64,000 nt of DNA from Cupriavidus neocaledonicus. Its GTDB lineage: Bacteria; Pseudomonadota; Gammaproteobacteria; Burkholderiales; Burkholderiaceae. The notes beneath the pieces are model-generated. The model was not told the DNA's origin. It saw only the letters and a list, made by a program, of their open reading frames with translations, and searched no databases. Location: contig NZ_AQUR01000094.1 in assembly GCF_000372525.1 (NCBI RefSeq), positions 81,693-145,692 on the forward strand. Reading direction: 5' to 3'. Below are positions 9,389-17,320 of this stretch, in pieces; the first letter of the stretch is position 1, and the number at the start of each line of letters is the position of its first letter. A program made the translations under genes and the position numbers.

Positions 9389-9767
9389 AGTACGCGTGGA
9401 ACGGGGTGTTCAGCGTGCTGTGAGCTTAACGCCGCTGGCTTACGGCATCCATAACGCAAATGCAGTAATTGCGCCCGTTTGCAGGAATCGCGCGCATTCG
9501 GTGTTCCATTGCCGAACCGCGGTTTTGGCTCGGTTGAACAACAGGTGCGTCGGACCCGCATCGCCACCGGCCAGCGCTCAGCCATTCGTCCCCTTAGCGG
9601 TTATCATTCGCCTCCTGCCGTGCCCCGGCGGGCAAGGCTGGCGTGCCCGCCCTTTGAGGGGGCAACGTAAAGCCTCATTTGCGATACAATGAAAACGATT
9701 TTCATTTACATACCCCGGCGCGGTCGCATCGACCGCTTGGCGGCAGGCCGCGCCACGGACTGGAAGC
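9389..9767. other. Intergenic region between LysR gene and feoA
   Basis: 379 bp with no convincing conserved gene. The right part (from about 9681) carries the feo promoter and Fur-like box. The left part may encode a leftward transcript ending at the 9359-9384 terminator. One leftward short frame of 27 codons (about 9437-9520, containing NYCICVMDAVSQRR) ends shortly before that terminator but has no good ribosome site. Confidence 0.5.
9688..9706. promoter_or_regulatory. Fur box upstream of feoAB
   Basis: A 19-bp near-palindrome, AATGAAAACGATTTTCATT, matches the Fur operator pattern of inverted AATGA-type arms. It overlaps a -10-like TACAAT (9685-9690, with a TG-type extension) about 65 bp before feoA. 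Fur-Fe(II) repression of ferrous iron uptake is well established in proteobacteria. Confidence 0.8.
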
Positions 9768-10082
9768 ATGATGCGGTTGTCTGAACTTCCACGGCGCACG
9801 CCCGCCGTAGTGCAATCGGTGGACGACGCCACCCCAGGGGATCCGGTTGCGCGCCGCCTGCGCGAATTGGGCTTCGTTGCCGGCGAAGCCGTGCAGGTCA
9901 TCGCCTACGGGCCGTTCGGCATGGACCCGCTGGTGGCGCAGGTCGGCTTCACGCGCTTTGCGCTGCGCCGCTCGGAGGCGGCGCGCATCGGCGTGGAAAT
10001 CGCCAGCGCCTCGGTCACCCGCATCGCCCCCGCCACGCAGGGCGACGAGACTGCGCAACCGTCCGCCAAGCGGACCGCCTGA
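9768..10082 (+). CDS. feoA: FeoA ferrous iron transport protein A
   Basis: Small cytoplasmic SH3-like protein (104 aa) that supports FeoB. The pattern RLRELGFVAGEAVQVIAYGPFGMDPLVAQVGFTRFALRRSEAARIGV is the FeoA core. A second ATG three bases in (9771) is an equally possible start. It stands 14 bp before feoB and behind a Fur-like box, so it is iron-regulated as an operon with feoB and the following small gene. Confidence 0.93.
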   Translation: MMRLSELPRRTPAVVQSVDDATPGDPVARRLRELGFVAGEAVQVIAYGPFGMDPLVAQVGFTRFALRRSEAARIGVEIASASVTRIAPATQGDETAQPSAKRTA

Positions 10083-10096
10083 GCCTTCCCCGGATT

Positions 10097-11953
10097 ATGT
10101 CTGCAGCTGCTTCCCCTTCGGCCCTGCGCATCGCGCTGGTCGGCAATCCCAATTGCGGCAAGACCGCACTGTTCAACCGCCTGACCGGCAGCCGCCAGAA
10201 GGTGGCCAACTACGCCGGCGTCACCGTCGAGCGCAAGGAAGGCTACTTCGTGTCGCCAGCCGGTCGCCAGGTGCGCATCCTGGACCTGCCCGGCGCCTAC
10301 AGCCTGCACGCGGCCAGCCTCGACGAAGCCATCACGCGCGATGTCTGCCTGGGCCAGCGCGCCGGCGAAGCGCGCCCGGACCTGCTGGTGTCGGTGGTCG
10401 ATGCGACCAACCTGCGCCTGCACCTGCGCTTCGTGCTGGAGCTGCGCCAGCTGGGCCTGCCGATGGTGGTGGTGCTCAATATGAGCGACGCCGCCGCGCG
10501 GCGCGGCATCCAGATCGATCGCGACCAGCTGTCGGCCGCGCTCGGCGTGCCGGTGGTCAGCACCGTGGCGGTCCGGCGCGACGGCGCCGCGGCGCTGATC
10601 AGCCTGCTCGATGCCACGCTGCCGCCGGCCCCGCCGTCCGGCCTGTCTGCCGGCCCGGACTTCGACGTGCATGCCGAAGTCAACCGCCTGCTGTCGGCCG
10701 CGGTGAGCATGCCGGCGCGCACCGCCGCGCTGGACGACCGCCTCGACCGCATCGTGCTGCATCCCGTGTTCGGCCTGTTGCTGCTGGCGGTGCTGCTGTT
10801 CCTGATGTTCCAGGCGGTGTTCTCGTGGGCCGAGCCGCTGATGGACGGCATCGAGGGCGGCGTGCACTGGGCCGGCGAGATGCTGGGCGCCTGGCTGCCC
10901 GACGGTATGCTCAAGAGCCTGCTGGTCGACGGCCTGGTCGCCGGGCTGGGCAGCGTGGTGGTGTTCCTGCCGCAGATCCTGATCCTGTTTCTGTTTATCC
11001 TGACGCTGGAGGAATCCGGCTACCTGCCGCGCGCGGCCTTCCTGCTCGACCGCCTGATGATGGGCGCGGGGTTGTCGGGGCGCTCGTTCATCCCGCTGCT
11101 GTCCAGCTTTGCCTGCGCCATTCCCGGCATCATGGCCACGCGCACCATCCAGGACCCGCGCGACCGGCTCACCACCATCCTGGTGGCGCCGCTGATGACC
11201 TGCTCGGCACGGCTGCCGGTCTATGCGCTGCTGATCGGCGCCTTCATCCCCGAGCGCACCGTGATGGGCCTGTTCAACCTGCAGGGGCTGGTGCTGTTCG
11301 CGCTGTACGTGGCCGGCATCGTCAGCGCGCTGGTGGTGGCCTATGCGCTCAAGTTCCTGCGCCGCGACCGCACCGACCATCCGCTGCTGATGGAGCTGCC
11401 GTCGTACCGCATCCCCAATCCGCGCGACATCGCCATCGGCTTGTGGGAGCGTGCCCGCATCTTCCTGTCGCGCGTGGGCAAGGTGATCCTGGCGCTGACG
11501 GTGCTGCTGTGGTTCCTGTCGACCTTCCCGTCCGCGCCCGCGGACGCGACCGCGCCGGCGATCGACTACAGCTTTGCCGGCATGATCGGCCACGCGCTGC
11601 AGAAAGTGTTCGCGCCGGTGGGCTTCAACTGGCAGATCTGCATTGCGCTGGTGCCGGGCCTGGCCGCGCGCGAAGTCGCGGTGGGCGCGCTGGCCACCGT
11701 CTACGCGCTGTCGGGCAGCGAAGAGACCGTGGCCACGCAGCTGGCGCCGATGATCGCCGCGCAATGGTCGCTCGCCACCGCGCTGTCGCTGCTGGCGTGG
11801 TACGTGTTCGCGCCGCAGTGCATTTCCACGCTGGCGGTGATCCGGCGCGAGACCGACTCCTGGAAGGTGATGGCGCTGTCGGCCGCCTACCTGACCGGGC
11901 TGGCCTACCTGGCGGCGTTCGTGACCTACCGCGTCGCGCTGCTGTTCAGCTGA
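10097..11953 (+). CDS. feoB: FeoB ferrous iron transporter (short form)
   Basis: Inner-membrane Fe(II) importer with an N-terminal G-protein domain. G1 is GNPNCGKT (residues 16-23), G3 is DLPGAYSL, and the G4 position reads NMSD instead of the usual NxxD form with Val/Leu/Ile. Gate motifs and about eight membrane segments follow from residue 220. At 618 aa it is shorter than the E. coli protein (about 770), lacking most of the spacer and the C-terminal extension, as is common in beta-proteobacteria. The Cys of the GSFACAIPGI-like segment (SSFACAIPG) is kept. Confidence 0.95.
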   Translation: MSAAASPSALRIALVGNPNCGKTALFNRLTGSRQKVANYAGVTVERKEGYFVSPAGRQVRILDLPGAYSLHAASLDEAITRDVCLGQRAGEARPDLLVSVVDATNLRLHLRFVLELRQLGLPMVVVLNMSDAAARRGIQIDRDQLSAALGVPVVSTVAVRRDGAAALISLLDATLPPAPPSGLSAGPDFDVHAEVNRLLSAAVSMPARTAALDDRLDRIVLHPVFGLLLLAVLLFLMFQAVFSWAEPLMDGIEGGVHWAGEMLGAWLPDGMLKSLLVDGLVAGLGSVVVFLPQILILFLFILTLEESGYLPRAAFLLDRLMMGAGLSGRSFIPLLSSFACAIPGIMATRTIQDPRDRLTTILVAPLMTCSARLPVYALLIGAFIPERTVMGLFNLQGLVLFALYVAGIVSALVVAYALKFLRRDRTDHPLLMELPSYRIPNPRDIAIGLWERARIFLSRVGKVILALTVLLWFLSTFPSAPADATAPAIDYSFAGMIGHALQKVFAPVGFNWQICIALVPGLAAREVAVGALATVYALSGSEETVATQLAPMIAAQWSLATALSLLAWYVFAPQCISTLAVIRRETDSWKVMALSAAYLTGLAYLAAFVTYRVALLFS

Positions 11954-11967
11954 GGCCAGCCGCCGCC

Positions 11968-12279
11968 ATGAGCCTCTACCACGCCATCGAAACCCTGCTG
12001 GTCCCGCTGATCGTGCTGGCGTGCGCGGTATCGGTGGCGGCGCGCTATGCGCCACGCACGCGCGAGCGGGTCAAGGCGGCGCTGGCGGCACGCCTGGGCG
12101 GCCCGGCCGCCGCCGGCTGGCGCGGCCGCCTGGCACGCTGGCTGGCGCCGCAGGCCGCCGCCGGCTGCGCCAGCGGCTGCGACGACGGCGGCTGCAATAC
12201 CTGCGGCGCCAATACCACCACGCCGGCCAGCCAGGACAAGCCTGCCGAGCAGGTGGTGCGCTTCGTGCGCAAGCGCTGA
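11968..12279 (+). CDS. Small Cys-rich membrane protein following feoB (DUF6587-like)
   Basis: 103 aa. One N-terminal membrane helix (IETLLVPLIVLACAVSVAAR) is followed by an Arg/Ala-rich segment and a cysteine cluster CASGCDDGGCNTC near residues 67-79. It lies 14 bp after feoB and is probably co-transcribed. It occupies the position of FeoC in enterobacteria but has no winged-helix sequence. The cluster suggests metal binding or a redox role in Fe(II) uptake, which is inference. The family name is from memory of similar proteins after FeoB and is tentative. Confidence 0.8.
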   Translation: MSLYHAIETLLVPLIVLACAVSVAARYAPRTRERVKAALAARLGGPAAAGWRGRLARWLAPQAAAGCASGCDDGGCNTCGANTTTPASQDKPAEQVVRFVRKR

Positions 12280-12307
12280 AGCGCGCTTTTCTCCTCCCTC
12301 ATCCTCC

Positions 12308-12325
12308 ACGCAGAAACGGGTACGC
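12308..12325 (+). repeat. 18-bp dispersed motif, consensus ACGCAGAAnCGGGTACGC, copy 1
   Basis: Reads acgcagaaacgggtacgc. Further intergenic copies occur at 12432-12449, 12476-12493, 25355-25372, 25411-25428, 21509-21526 (minus) and 42493-42510 (minus). The sequence is not palindromic, so orientation is definable. Confidence 0.75.
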
Positions 12326-12431
12326 CCGCTGCAGCCGCATGGTGTGGCAGGCGGCGGATGGCGTGCGGGCGGGCGTGTTTGCAGGCGGCGGCGCGGGTCT
12401 TTTTACTGGTCAATCGGGCCCGTTCCGATGC

Positions 12432-12449
12432 ACGCAGAATTGGGTACGC
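12432..12449 (+). repeat. 18-bp dispersed motif, copy 2
   Basis: Reads acgcagaattgggtacgc, two differences from copy 1. Confidence 0.7.
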
Positions 12450-12475
12450 TTTACGCGCTCGCCTGCCGGGCAGGC

Positions 12476-12493
12476 ACGCAGAAACGGGTACGC
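12476..12493 (+). repeat. 18-bp dispersed motif, copy 3
   Basis: Reads acgcagaaacgggtacgc, identical to copy 1 and 168 bp away from it. Confidence 0.75.
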
Positions 12494-12523
12494 TCCACAA
12501 GTTATCCCTGCCGCTTGTGTACT

Positions 12524-12642
12524 CCCTCTCCCGCTTGCGGGAGAGGGTTGGGGTGAGGGCCCGGCGTCGCAACGAAGTCAACGCGTTGGCATAGCGAAAT
12601 CCTGCCCTCACCCCCGCCCCTCTCCCGCAAGCGGGAGAGGGG
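12524..12642. repeat. Paired palindromic intergenic repeat, copy 3
   Basis: Units at 12524-12547 and 12617-12642 with inward GTGAGGGC/GCCCTCAC arms, the same architecture as 2189-2307 and 4152-4270. The core is only loosely similar, so the ends are more conserved than the middle. Confidence 0.88.
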
Positions 12643-12693
12643 AGCAAACCAGCAGCCCGTCTGCGTCTTCGCAAAGCAAAACGTGCAAAACAA

Positions 12694-12717
12694 GACGCCC
12701 TCCATCCGGAGGGCGTC
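12694..12717 (-). terminator. Rho-independent terminator of the Ig-like lipoprotein gene
   Basis: Perfect 10-bp stem GACGCCCTCC / GGAGGGCGTC with a 4-nt loop. On the minus strand it is followed by TTGTTTTGC. It begins 25 bp after the leftward stop codon at 12742. Confidence 0.88.
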
Positions 12718-12741
12718 TCTCCAGCCGCGGGATACCGGCGC

Positions 12742-14100
12742 TTACCTGACCGTACCGTAGAACACCAGCTTCAGCGGCGTATTGTCGGTGACCGCGGTGC
12801 AGGTCGCGGTGATGGTGAAGTCGCCGGGCCCGGTGCCGCTGGCGCGCACCTGGTTGGGCAGCATCACCATGCTCGGGCTCAGCGACACCGGCCCGGTGCT
12901 GGACCATGCCCAGCCCTTGCACGCGGTGTACTGCGCATCCTCGCCCAGGTGCTTCATGCGCGCGGTTACCTCGATCGGCATCGGCGCCAGCAGCAGCAGC
13001 GTCATCGGATCCTGGTTGTCGCCCACCAGTGCCCACAGCGGGTTCTCGGTCACCGTCAGGATGGCGCTGCGGCGCTCGCCCAGCTTGCTGCTGACCGCGG
13101 TCACTGTCAGGCCGCCCTGCACCGGACCGGTATCGCCGGCCAGGCTGGTGCGCACCGTGGCGTCATGCGTACCCGCGGCTTCCGTCGCCGACAGCGTCGT
13201 CGAGGTGGCGGTGTAGCTCCAGGTGCCGTCGAAGTCCGCGGTCACGTCCTGGCCGTCGTGGCGCAGCACGCGCGCGGTGAAGGTGTCGGGACGATTGCTG
13301 AACACCTGCAGCGCGTTGACCTCGCGCCCGCCCTTGGTGGTCACCACGCGATAGGCGGCGGCGCCGTTCTTCTGCACCGTCACCGCGATGACGCCGGCGA
13401 GGGCATGGCCGTCAGGCGCGGTCACCGATACCGAGACACTGGCCATGGCCGCGGTCGTGGGCGAGCCGTTGCTGGCCTTCAGCGTGGCGCTGTTCTGGCT
13501 GGCCGTGACCTGGACCGCGGTGCCGCTGCTGGACCAGGCCCAGTCGGAGACGCTGGCCGACACATCGCTGCCGTTGCTGTCGAGCAGCGTCACCCTGACC
13601 GGCAGCTCCTGGCCGTCGCTCATCGACAGGCTGGTGGCGGGCATCGACAGCGTGTAGCTCGGCGCCGATGCCGGCACCACGGTGATGGTGGCCGATTGCG
13701 CGGGCAGTTGCACGGTGGTGTTGTCGGCGCCCCGGACCGTGGCCACCACCTGCACGGTGGTGGTGCCCGGCGCAACGCCCCTGACCACGGCGCTGCCCGG
13801 CGTGCCGGCGCCCGCCGCCACGGTGGCGACGGCGCTGTCGGTGCTGGTCCAGTCGAACGTGGTGCTGCCCGATACGTCGACGCCGTTGCTGTCCACGGCC
13901 AGCGCGCTGATGGTCAGCGTGCGGCCGACACCGACCTCGCCCGAGGTCACGCTCATCTTCGCGGTATAGGTCAGCGGCGTGGTGGTGCCGCCCGCTGCCG
14001 GCGTGGCGGGCGCGCTGTTGCCACCGCCGCCGCCGCATGCCGCCAGCAACAAGGCCGCCGCGGAACCCGCCAGCCAGGATGCCCACGTTCTCAGTCTCAT
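12742..14100 (-). CDS. Lipoprotein with tandem Ig-like (BIG-type) domains
   Basis: 452 aa. A signal peptide ends in the lipobox LLAAC (Cys about residue 22), followed by a flexible GGGGGN linker. At least three repeats resemble bacterial Ig-like domains, with the recurring pattern DSNGxDVSxS...W.S(S/T)...V.V(T/A) (for example residues about 70-120 and 165-215). The product is anchored in a membrane and probably surface-exposed. Its function is unknown; such domains are usually found in adhesins and cell-surface proteins. It is monocistronic, with its own terminator at 12694-12717. Confidence 0.85.
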   Translation of the reverse strand: MRLRTWASWLAGSAAALLLAACGGGGGNSAPATPAAGGTTTPLTYTAKMSVTSGEVGVGRTLTISALAVDSNGVDVSGSTTFDWTSTDSAVATVAAGAGTPGSAVVRGVAPGTTTVQVVATVRGADNTTVQLPAQSATITVVPASAPSYTLSMPATSLSMSDGQELPVRVTLLDSNGSDVSASVSDWAWSSSGTAVQVTASQNSATLKASNGSPTTAAMASVSVSVTAPDGHALAGVIAVTVQKNGAAAYRVVTTKGGREVNALQVFSNRPDTFTARVLRHDGQDVTADFDGTWSYTATSTTLSATEAAGTHDATVRTSLAGDTGPVQGGLTVTAVSSKLGERRSAILTVTENPLWALVGDNQDPMTLLLLAPMPIEVTARMKHLGEDAQYTACKGWAWSSTGPVSLSPSMVMLPNQVRASGTGPGDFTITATCTAVTDNTPLKLVFYGTVR

Positions 14101-14392
14101 GATGTTCCCCCAGTGGTATTTTTTCCCGCGCTAACAGCCTAGGCACAAAGCGGTCCACGCAATACCAGCCAGAGGACTGAGGTGCAGCGCACAGAACCCG
14201 GCCGCGATTCATCCATTCAGCGCAGGGCATCGTCGCCGTACATCGCCATTCGGCCGAGGAAAACAGGAGCCGCCGGCGCGCGCCCAATGCTTGACCAGGC
14301 CCGGGCTTGTCGACTAACCTTGCCCGTTCCCATGGACCTGCGCTGCATGCGCACCCAACCGGAGCGGCCGCGGCCCTCCCACTCCAGCCACG

Positions 14393-14539
14393 ATGACCCT
14401 TGACCCCAGCACTTCCCGCCAGGCTGCCGATGCGTCCCGCATCGCTGCCCGCGCACGCGTGCTGGCTGCCCTGGCATCGGGCCGCGCCCTGCGCGCTTCC
14501 TCGCTACTGCTAAGCCTACCGATCGGTTGCCGGGCCTAG
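14393..14539 (+). CDS. Probable leucine attenuator leader peptide
   Basis: A 48-codon frame whose C-terminal part reads [13 protein letters not shown]. The four clustered leucines are encoded CTA-CTG-CTA-(AGC)-CTA at 14504-14518. CTA is rare in this GC-rich genome, so three of them in five codons is striking and resembles the CUA-rich leucine leader of enterobacteria. The frame ends just before a hairpin and U-tract upstream of leuA. Ribosome stalling at these codons when charged leucyl-tRNA is scarce would favour read-through. The ribosome binding site is weak, and the exact start is uncertain. Confidence 0.6.
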   Translation: MTLDPSTSRQAADASRIAARARVLAALASGRALRASSLLLSLPIGCRA

Positions 14540-14545
14540 GGCCCC

Positions 14546-14595
14546 GTGGCAGTTCGGCAGCCTTGCGCCACCCTGTTCCCGTTTTTCCCTTTTTC
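14546..14595 (+). terminator. Attenuator-type terminator before leuA
   Basis: GTGGC (14546-14550) can pair with GCCAC (14567-14571), and GGC/GCC can pair inside the loop. Two U-rich runs follow (GTTTTTCCCTTTTTC, 14581-14595). The stem is short, so it is a conditional terminator rather than a strong one, as expected for attenuation. Confidence 0.5.
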
Positions 14596-14624
14596 ATCTT
14601 CCCTTGCGAGGAAGGAGACCCCGT

Positions 14625-16319
14625 ATGCTCGTCAATCCCGCCACCAAGTACCGCCCCGCCGCCACCGTCGACCTCGGTGACCGCACCTGGCCCGGCCGCA
14701 CCATCACGCACGCGCCGCGCTGGATGAGCACCGACCTGCGCGACGGCAACCAGGCCCTGATCGAGCCGATGAACCCGGCGCGCAAGCTGCGCTTCTTCGA
14801 ACAGCTGGTGAAGATCGGCCTGAAGGAAATCGAAGTGGCGTTCCCCGCCGCCTCGCAGACCGACTTCGACTTCGTGCGCATGCTGATCGAAGAACGGCGC
14901 ATCCCTGACGACGTCACCATCGTCGTGCTGACGCAGTCGCGCGAAGACCTGATCCGCCGCACCGTTGAATCCGTGCGCGGCGCGGCACGCGCCACCGTGC
15001 ACCTGTACAACCCGATCGCACCGGCCTGGCGCCGCATCGTCTTCAATGCCTCGCGCGACGAGATCAAGGCAGTCGCGGTATCCGGCACGCGCCTGATCAA
15101 GGCGCTGACCGATGCCATGCCCGAGACCGCCTGGACCTACGAGTATTCACCCGAGACCTTCAGCCTGGCTGAACTGGATTTCTCGCTGGAAATCAGCGAC
15201 GCGGTGTCGGCCGCGTGGCAGGCCGGCCCGGGCCGCCCGATGATCCTGAACCTGCCGACCACGGTGGAATGCAGCACGCCCAACGTGTTCGCCGACCAGA
15301 TCGAATGGATGCACCGCCGCCTCGCGCGGCGCGAGCACATCGCGCTCTCGGTGCACCCGCACAACGACCGCGGCACCGCAGTGGCGGCGGCGGAGCTGGC
15401 GTTGATGGCAGGCGCCGACCGGGTGGAGGGCTGCCTGTTCGGCAACGGCGAGCGCACCGGCAATGTCGACCTGGTGACGCTGGCGCTGAACCTCTATACG
15501 CAGGGCGTGGCGCCGCAGCTGGACTTCTCCGACATCGATGCGGTGCGCCAGTGCGTCGAGCACTGCAACCAGCTGCCGGTGCACCCGCGCCATCCGTATG
15601 TGGGCGACCTGGTGTTCACCGCGTTCTCGGGCTCGCACCAGGATGCGATCCGCAAGGGCTTCGCGCAGCAGCAGCCGGACGCAATCTGGGAAGTGCCCTA
15701 CCTGCCGATCGACCCGGCCGACCTGGGCCGCAGCTACGACGCGGTGATCCGCGTCAACAGCCAGTCGGGCAAGGGCGGCATGGCCTACCTGCTGGAACAG
15801 GTGCATGGCCTCTACCTGCCGCGCCGCCTGCAGATCGAGTTCAGCCGCGCGGTGCAGGCCATGACCGACGACAGCGGGCTGGAAGCGAGCGCCGACGACC
15901 TTCATGCCCTGTTCCGGCGCGAGTACCTGGCGCGCGAGGCGCCGCTGCGCTATGTCTCGCACCAGCTGGCAAGCGACAGTACCGGCGCCACCGTGATCAC
16001 GGTGCAGATGGAGCGCGACGGCCAGCCCTGCAGCGTGCGCGGCAGCGGCAACGGCCCCATCGACGCCTTCATCGATGCGCTGGACCTGCCGGTACGCGTG
16101 ATGGATTACCACGAGCATGCGATGACCGCCGGCGCCGATGCGCGCGCGGCCTGCTACGTCGAAGTTCGCGTGGGCGATTCGCCGACCGGGTTCGGCGCGG
16201 GCATCGACGCCAATCTCGTCACGGCTTCATTGCGTGCGGTGCTGTCGGGCGTGAACCGGCACCTGCAGGCAGGTTTTGCCGCCGGCGCTCACACCCCGGC
16301 CAGCGCCACCATGGCCTGA
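14625..16319 (+). CDS. leuA: 2-isopropylmalate synthase (type 2 LeuA)
   Basis: First committed step of leucine synthesis: acetyl-CoA plus 2-oxoisovalerate gives 2-isopropylmalate. At 564 aa it is of the longer LeuA2 class. The TIM-barrel has the metal/substrate segment [16 protein letters not shown] and the metal-binding [14 protein letters not shown], then the [15 protein letters not shown] subdomain and a C-terminal leucine-feedback domain. The ATG at 14625 has GAAGGAGA upstream. It is preceded by a candidate leucine attenuator and followed by two strong hairpins, so it appears to be transcribed alone. Confidence 0.96.
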   Translation: MLVNPATKYRPAATVDLGDRTWPGRTITHAPRWMSTDLRDGNQALIEPMNPARKLRFFEQLVKIGLKEIEVAFPAASQTDFDFVRMLIEERRIPDDVTIVVLTQSREDLIRRTVESVRGAARATVHLYNPIAPAWRRIVFNASRDEIKAVAVSGTRLIKALTDAMPETAWTYEYSPETFSLAELDFSLEISDAVSAAWQAGPGRPMILNLPTTVECSTPNVFADQIEWMHRRLARREHIALSVHPHNDRGTAVAAAELALMAGADRVEGCLFGNGERTGNVDLVTLALNLYTQGVAPQLDFSDIDAVRQCVEHCNQLPVHPRHPYVGDLVFTAFSGSHQDAIRKGFAQQQPDAIWEVPYLPIDPADLGRSYDAVIRVNSQSGKGGMAYLLEQVHGLYLPRRLQIEFSRAVQAMTDDSGLEASADDLHALFRREYLAREAPLRYVSHQLASDSTGATVITVQMERDGQPCSVRGSGNGPIDAFIDALDLPVRVMDYHEHAMTAGADARAACYVEVRVGDSPTGFGAGIDANLVTASLRAVLSGVNRHLQAGFAAGAHTPASATMA

Positions 16320-16350
16320 GCGCTGACGTGTAGCGTTTCGCAAGAAAACC

Positions 16351-16378
16351 GGTGTGCCCCGCCCCCACGGGGCACACC
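16351..16378 (-). terminator. Strong hairpin after leuA, terminator-like on the minus strand
   Basis: Perfect 11-bp stem GGTGTGCCCCG / CGGGGCACACC with a six-base loop. The short T-run (GGTTTTC) lies on the minus strand only. No leftward gene ends here. Confidence 0.5.
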
Positions 16379-16420
16379 CGGAAAGACGCCCTTGCGGACG
16401 CCCACGACATGCCTGGTGCG

Positions 16421-16451
16421 GATCCGGACACGCGTTGCGCGTGTTCGGATC
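16421..16451 (+). terminator. 14-bp stem hairpin, probable leuA terminator
   Basis: GATCCGGACACGCG pairs with CGCGTGTTCGGATC around a TTG loop, with one G-U pair, and is followed by CTTTCG. It is about 100 bp downstream of the leuA stop. Confidence 0.55.
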
Positions 16452-16588
16452 TTTCGCACAGCGTAAGCGGCAGCATCGGGCCGCGCTACGAATCATTTCG
16501 CATGTGGTTAGAAGCGATGTCCGAGGACGCCTCGGTCGTGGCTGCGTTGTAGCGCGATCGCGACGCCGCGCGCGCCATTTGGTTCCGC

Positions 16589-16602
16589 TTGTTTTGTATC
16601 AA
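16589..16602. promoter_or_regulatory. FNR/Anr-type box upstream of ompW
   Basis: TTGTTTTGTATCAA matches the FNR consensus TTGATnnnnATCAA with one mismatch. It is centred about 69 bp upstream of the ompW start, a workable distance for an activator site at about -40. FNR control of ompW is known in enterobacteria. Confidence 0.55.
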
Positions 16603-16664
16603 GGCCCCGGCCGGCGCGCTCGGCCACACTGGGCGCGGCTTCGATAACAAACCAAGCAGACCTC

Positions 16665-17306
16665 ATGAAAACACTGTCTCTTCGCACCGCCACCTGTTCG
16701 GCCCTCGCCGCCTGCGCCATGCTCGGCGCCTTCGCCACGCCCGCGGCCGCCGCGGACGACGCCCAGGGCAACTGGATGGTGCGGCTGCGCGGCACCTACC
16801 TCGACATGGCCAACAGCTCCGATCCCGTCGGCGGCGCCGGCCCGTCGGACCGCATCACGGTCAACAACAAGTGGATCCCCGAACTCGACGTCACCTATTT
16901 CTTTACGCCGCACATTGCCGCGGAACTGGTGCTGACGGTGCCGCAGAAGCAGAACGTCTACCTCGACGGCAACAAAATCGGCACCTTCAAGCACCTGCCG
17001 CCGACGCTGCTGATGCAGTACCACTTCATTCCCAACGGCACCTTCCGCCCGTATATCGGCGCGGGCCTGAACTTCACCCGCATCTGGGGCGAGAACCTCG
17101 CCAACAACGCGCTGCAACTGGATAGCTGGAGCGTGGGCCCCGCGTTGCAGATCGGCATGGACTACAAGCTGACCCGGAACTGGTTCCTGAACGCCGACAT
17201 CAAGAAGATCTGGCTGTCGAGCGACGTGAAGGCGGGGGACGTCAAGGTCTCCAAGGTAAGCCTGGATCCGTGGCTGTTCAGCTTCGGGGTGGGGTATCGG
17301 TTCTGA
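16665..17306 (+). CDS. ompW: OmpW-family outer membrane protein
   Basis: Eight-stranded outer-membrane barrel of 213 aa with a Sec signal peptide (cleavage after ATPAAA-ADD). Family features are GNWMVRLRGTYL at the mature N-terminus, the central PPTLLMQYHF...RPYIGAGLNFT and the closing DPWLFSFGVGYRF with terminal Phe. OmpW proteins form a hydrophobic side channel. It is monocistronic with a bidirectional terminator, and an FNR-like box suggests oxygen-dependent expression. Confidence 0.94.
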   Translation: MKTLSLRTATCSALAACAMLGAFATPAAAADDAQGNWMVRLRGTYLDMANSSDPVGGAGPSDRITVNNKWIPELDVTYFFTPHIAAELVLTVPQKQNVYLDGNKIGTFKHLPPTLLMQYHFIPNGTFRPYIGAGLNFTRIWGENLANNALQLDSWSVGPALQIGMDYKLTRNWFLNADIKKIWLSSDVKAGDVKVSKVSLDPWLFSFGVGYRF

Positions 17307-17320
17307 TCCTGCCGCGCGAC

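Larger units (their letters stand above)
12280..12741. other. Repeat-rich non-coding spacer after the feo operon
   Basis: 462 bp without a believable gene. It holds three copies of an 18-bp dispersed motif (12308-12325, 12432-12449, 12476-12493), a paired palindromic repeat (12524-12642) and the terminator of the leftward lipoprotein gene (12694-12717). Confidence 0.8.
14101..14624. promoter_or_regulatory. leuA upstream control region
   Basis: 524 bp between the divergent lipoprotein gene and leuA. The right-hand part contains a leader ORF with clustered leucine codons (14393-14539) and a terminator-like hairpin with U-tracts (14546-14595). The left part (14101-14390) shows no recognisable gene. 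Confidence 0.6.
16320..16664. other. Spacer between leuA and ompW
   Basis: 345 bp with no credible gene. It contains two strong hairpins (16351-16378 and 16421-16451) and, at the right end, an FNR-like box ahead of ompW. Confidence 0.6.

Noticed and set aside
9259..9585. 108-codon leftward frame overlapping the end of the LysR gene
   Set aside because: It reads through the orphan terminator and into the LysR coding sequence in antisense; no domain and no ribosome site.
16351..16378. Plus-strand terminator of leuA
   Set aside because: The stem is strong but the T-run is on the minus strand; the hairpin at 16421-16451 is the better leuA terminator.
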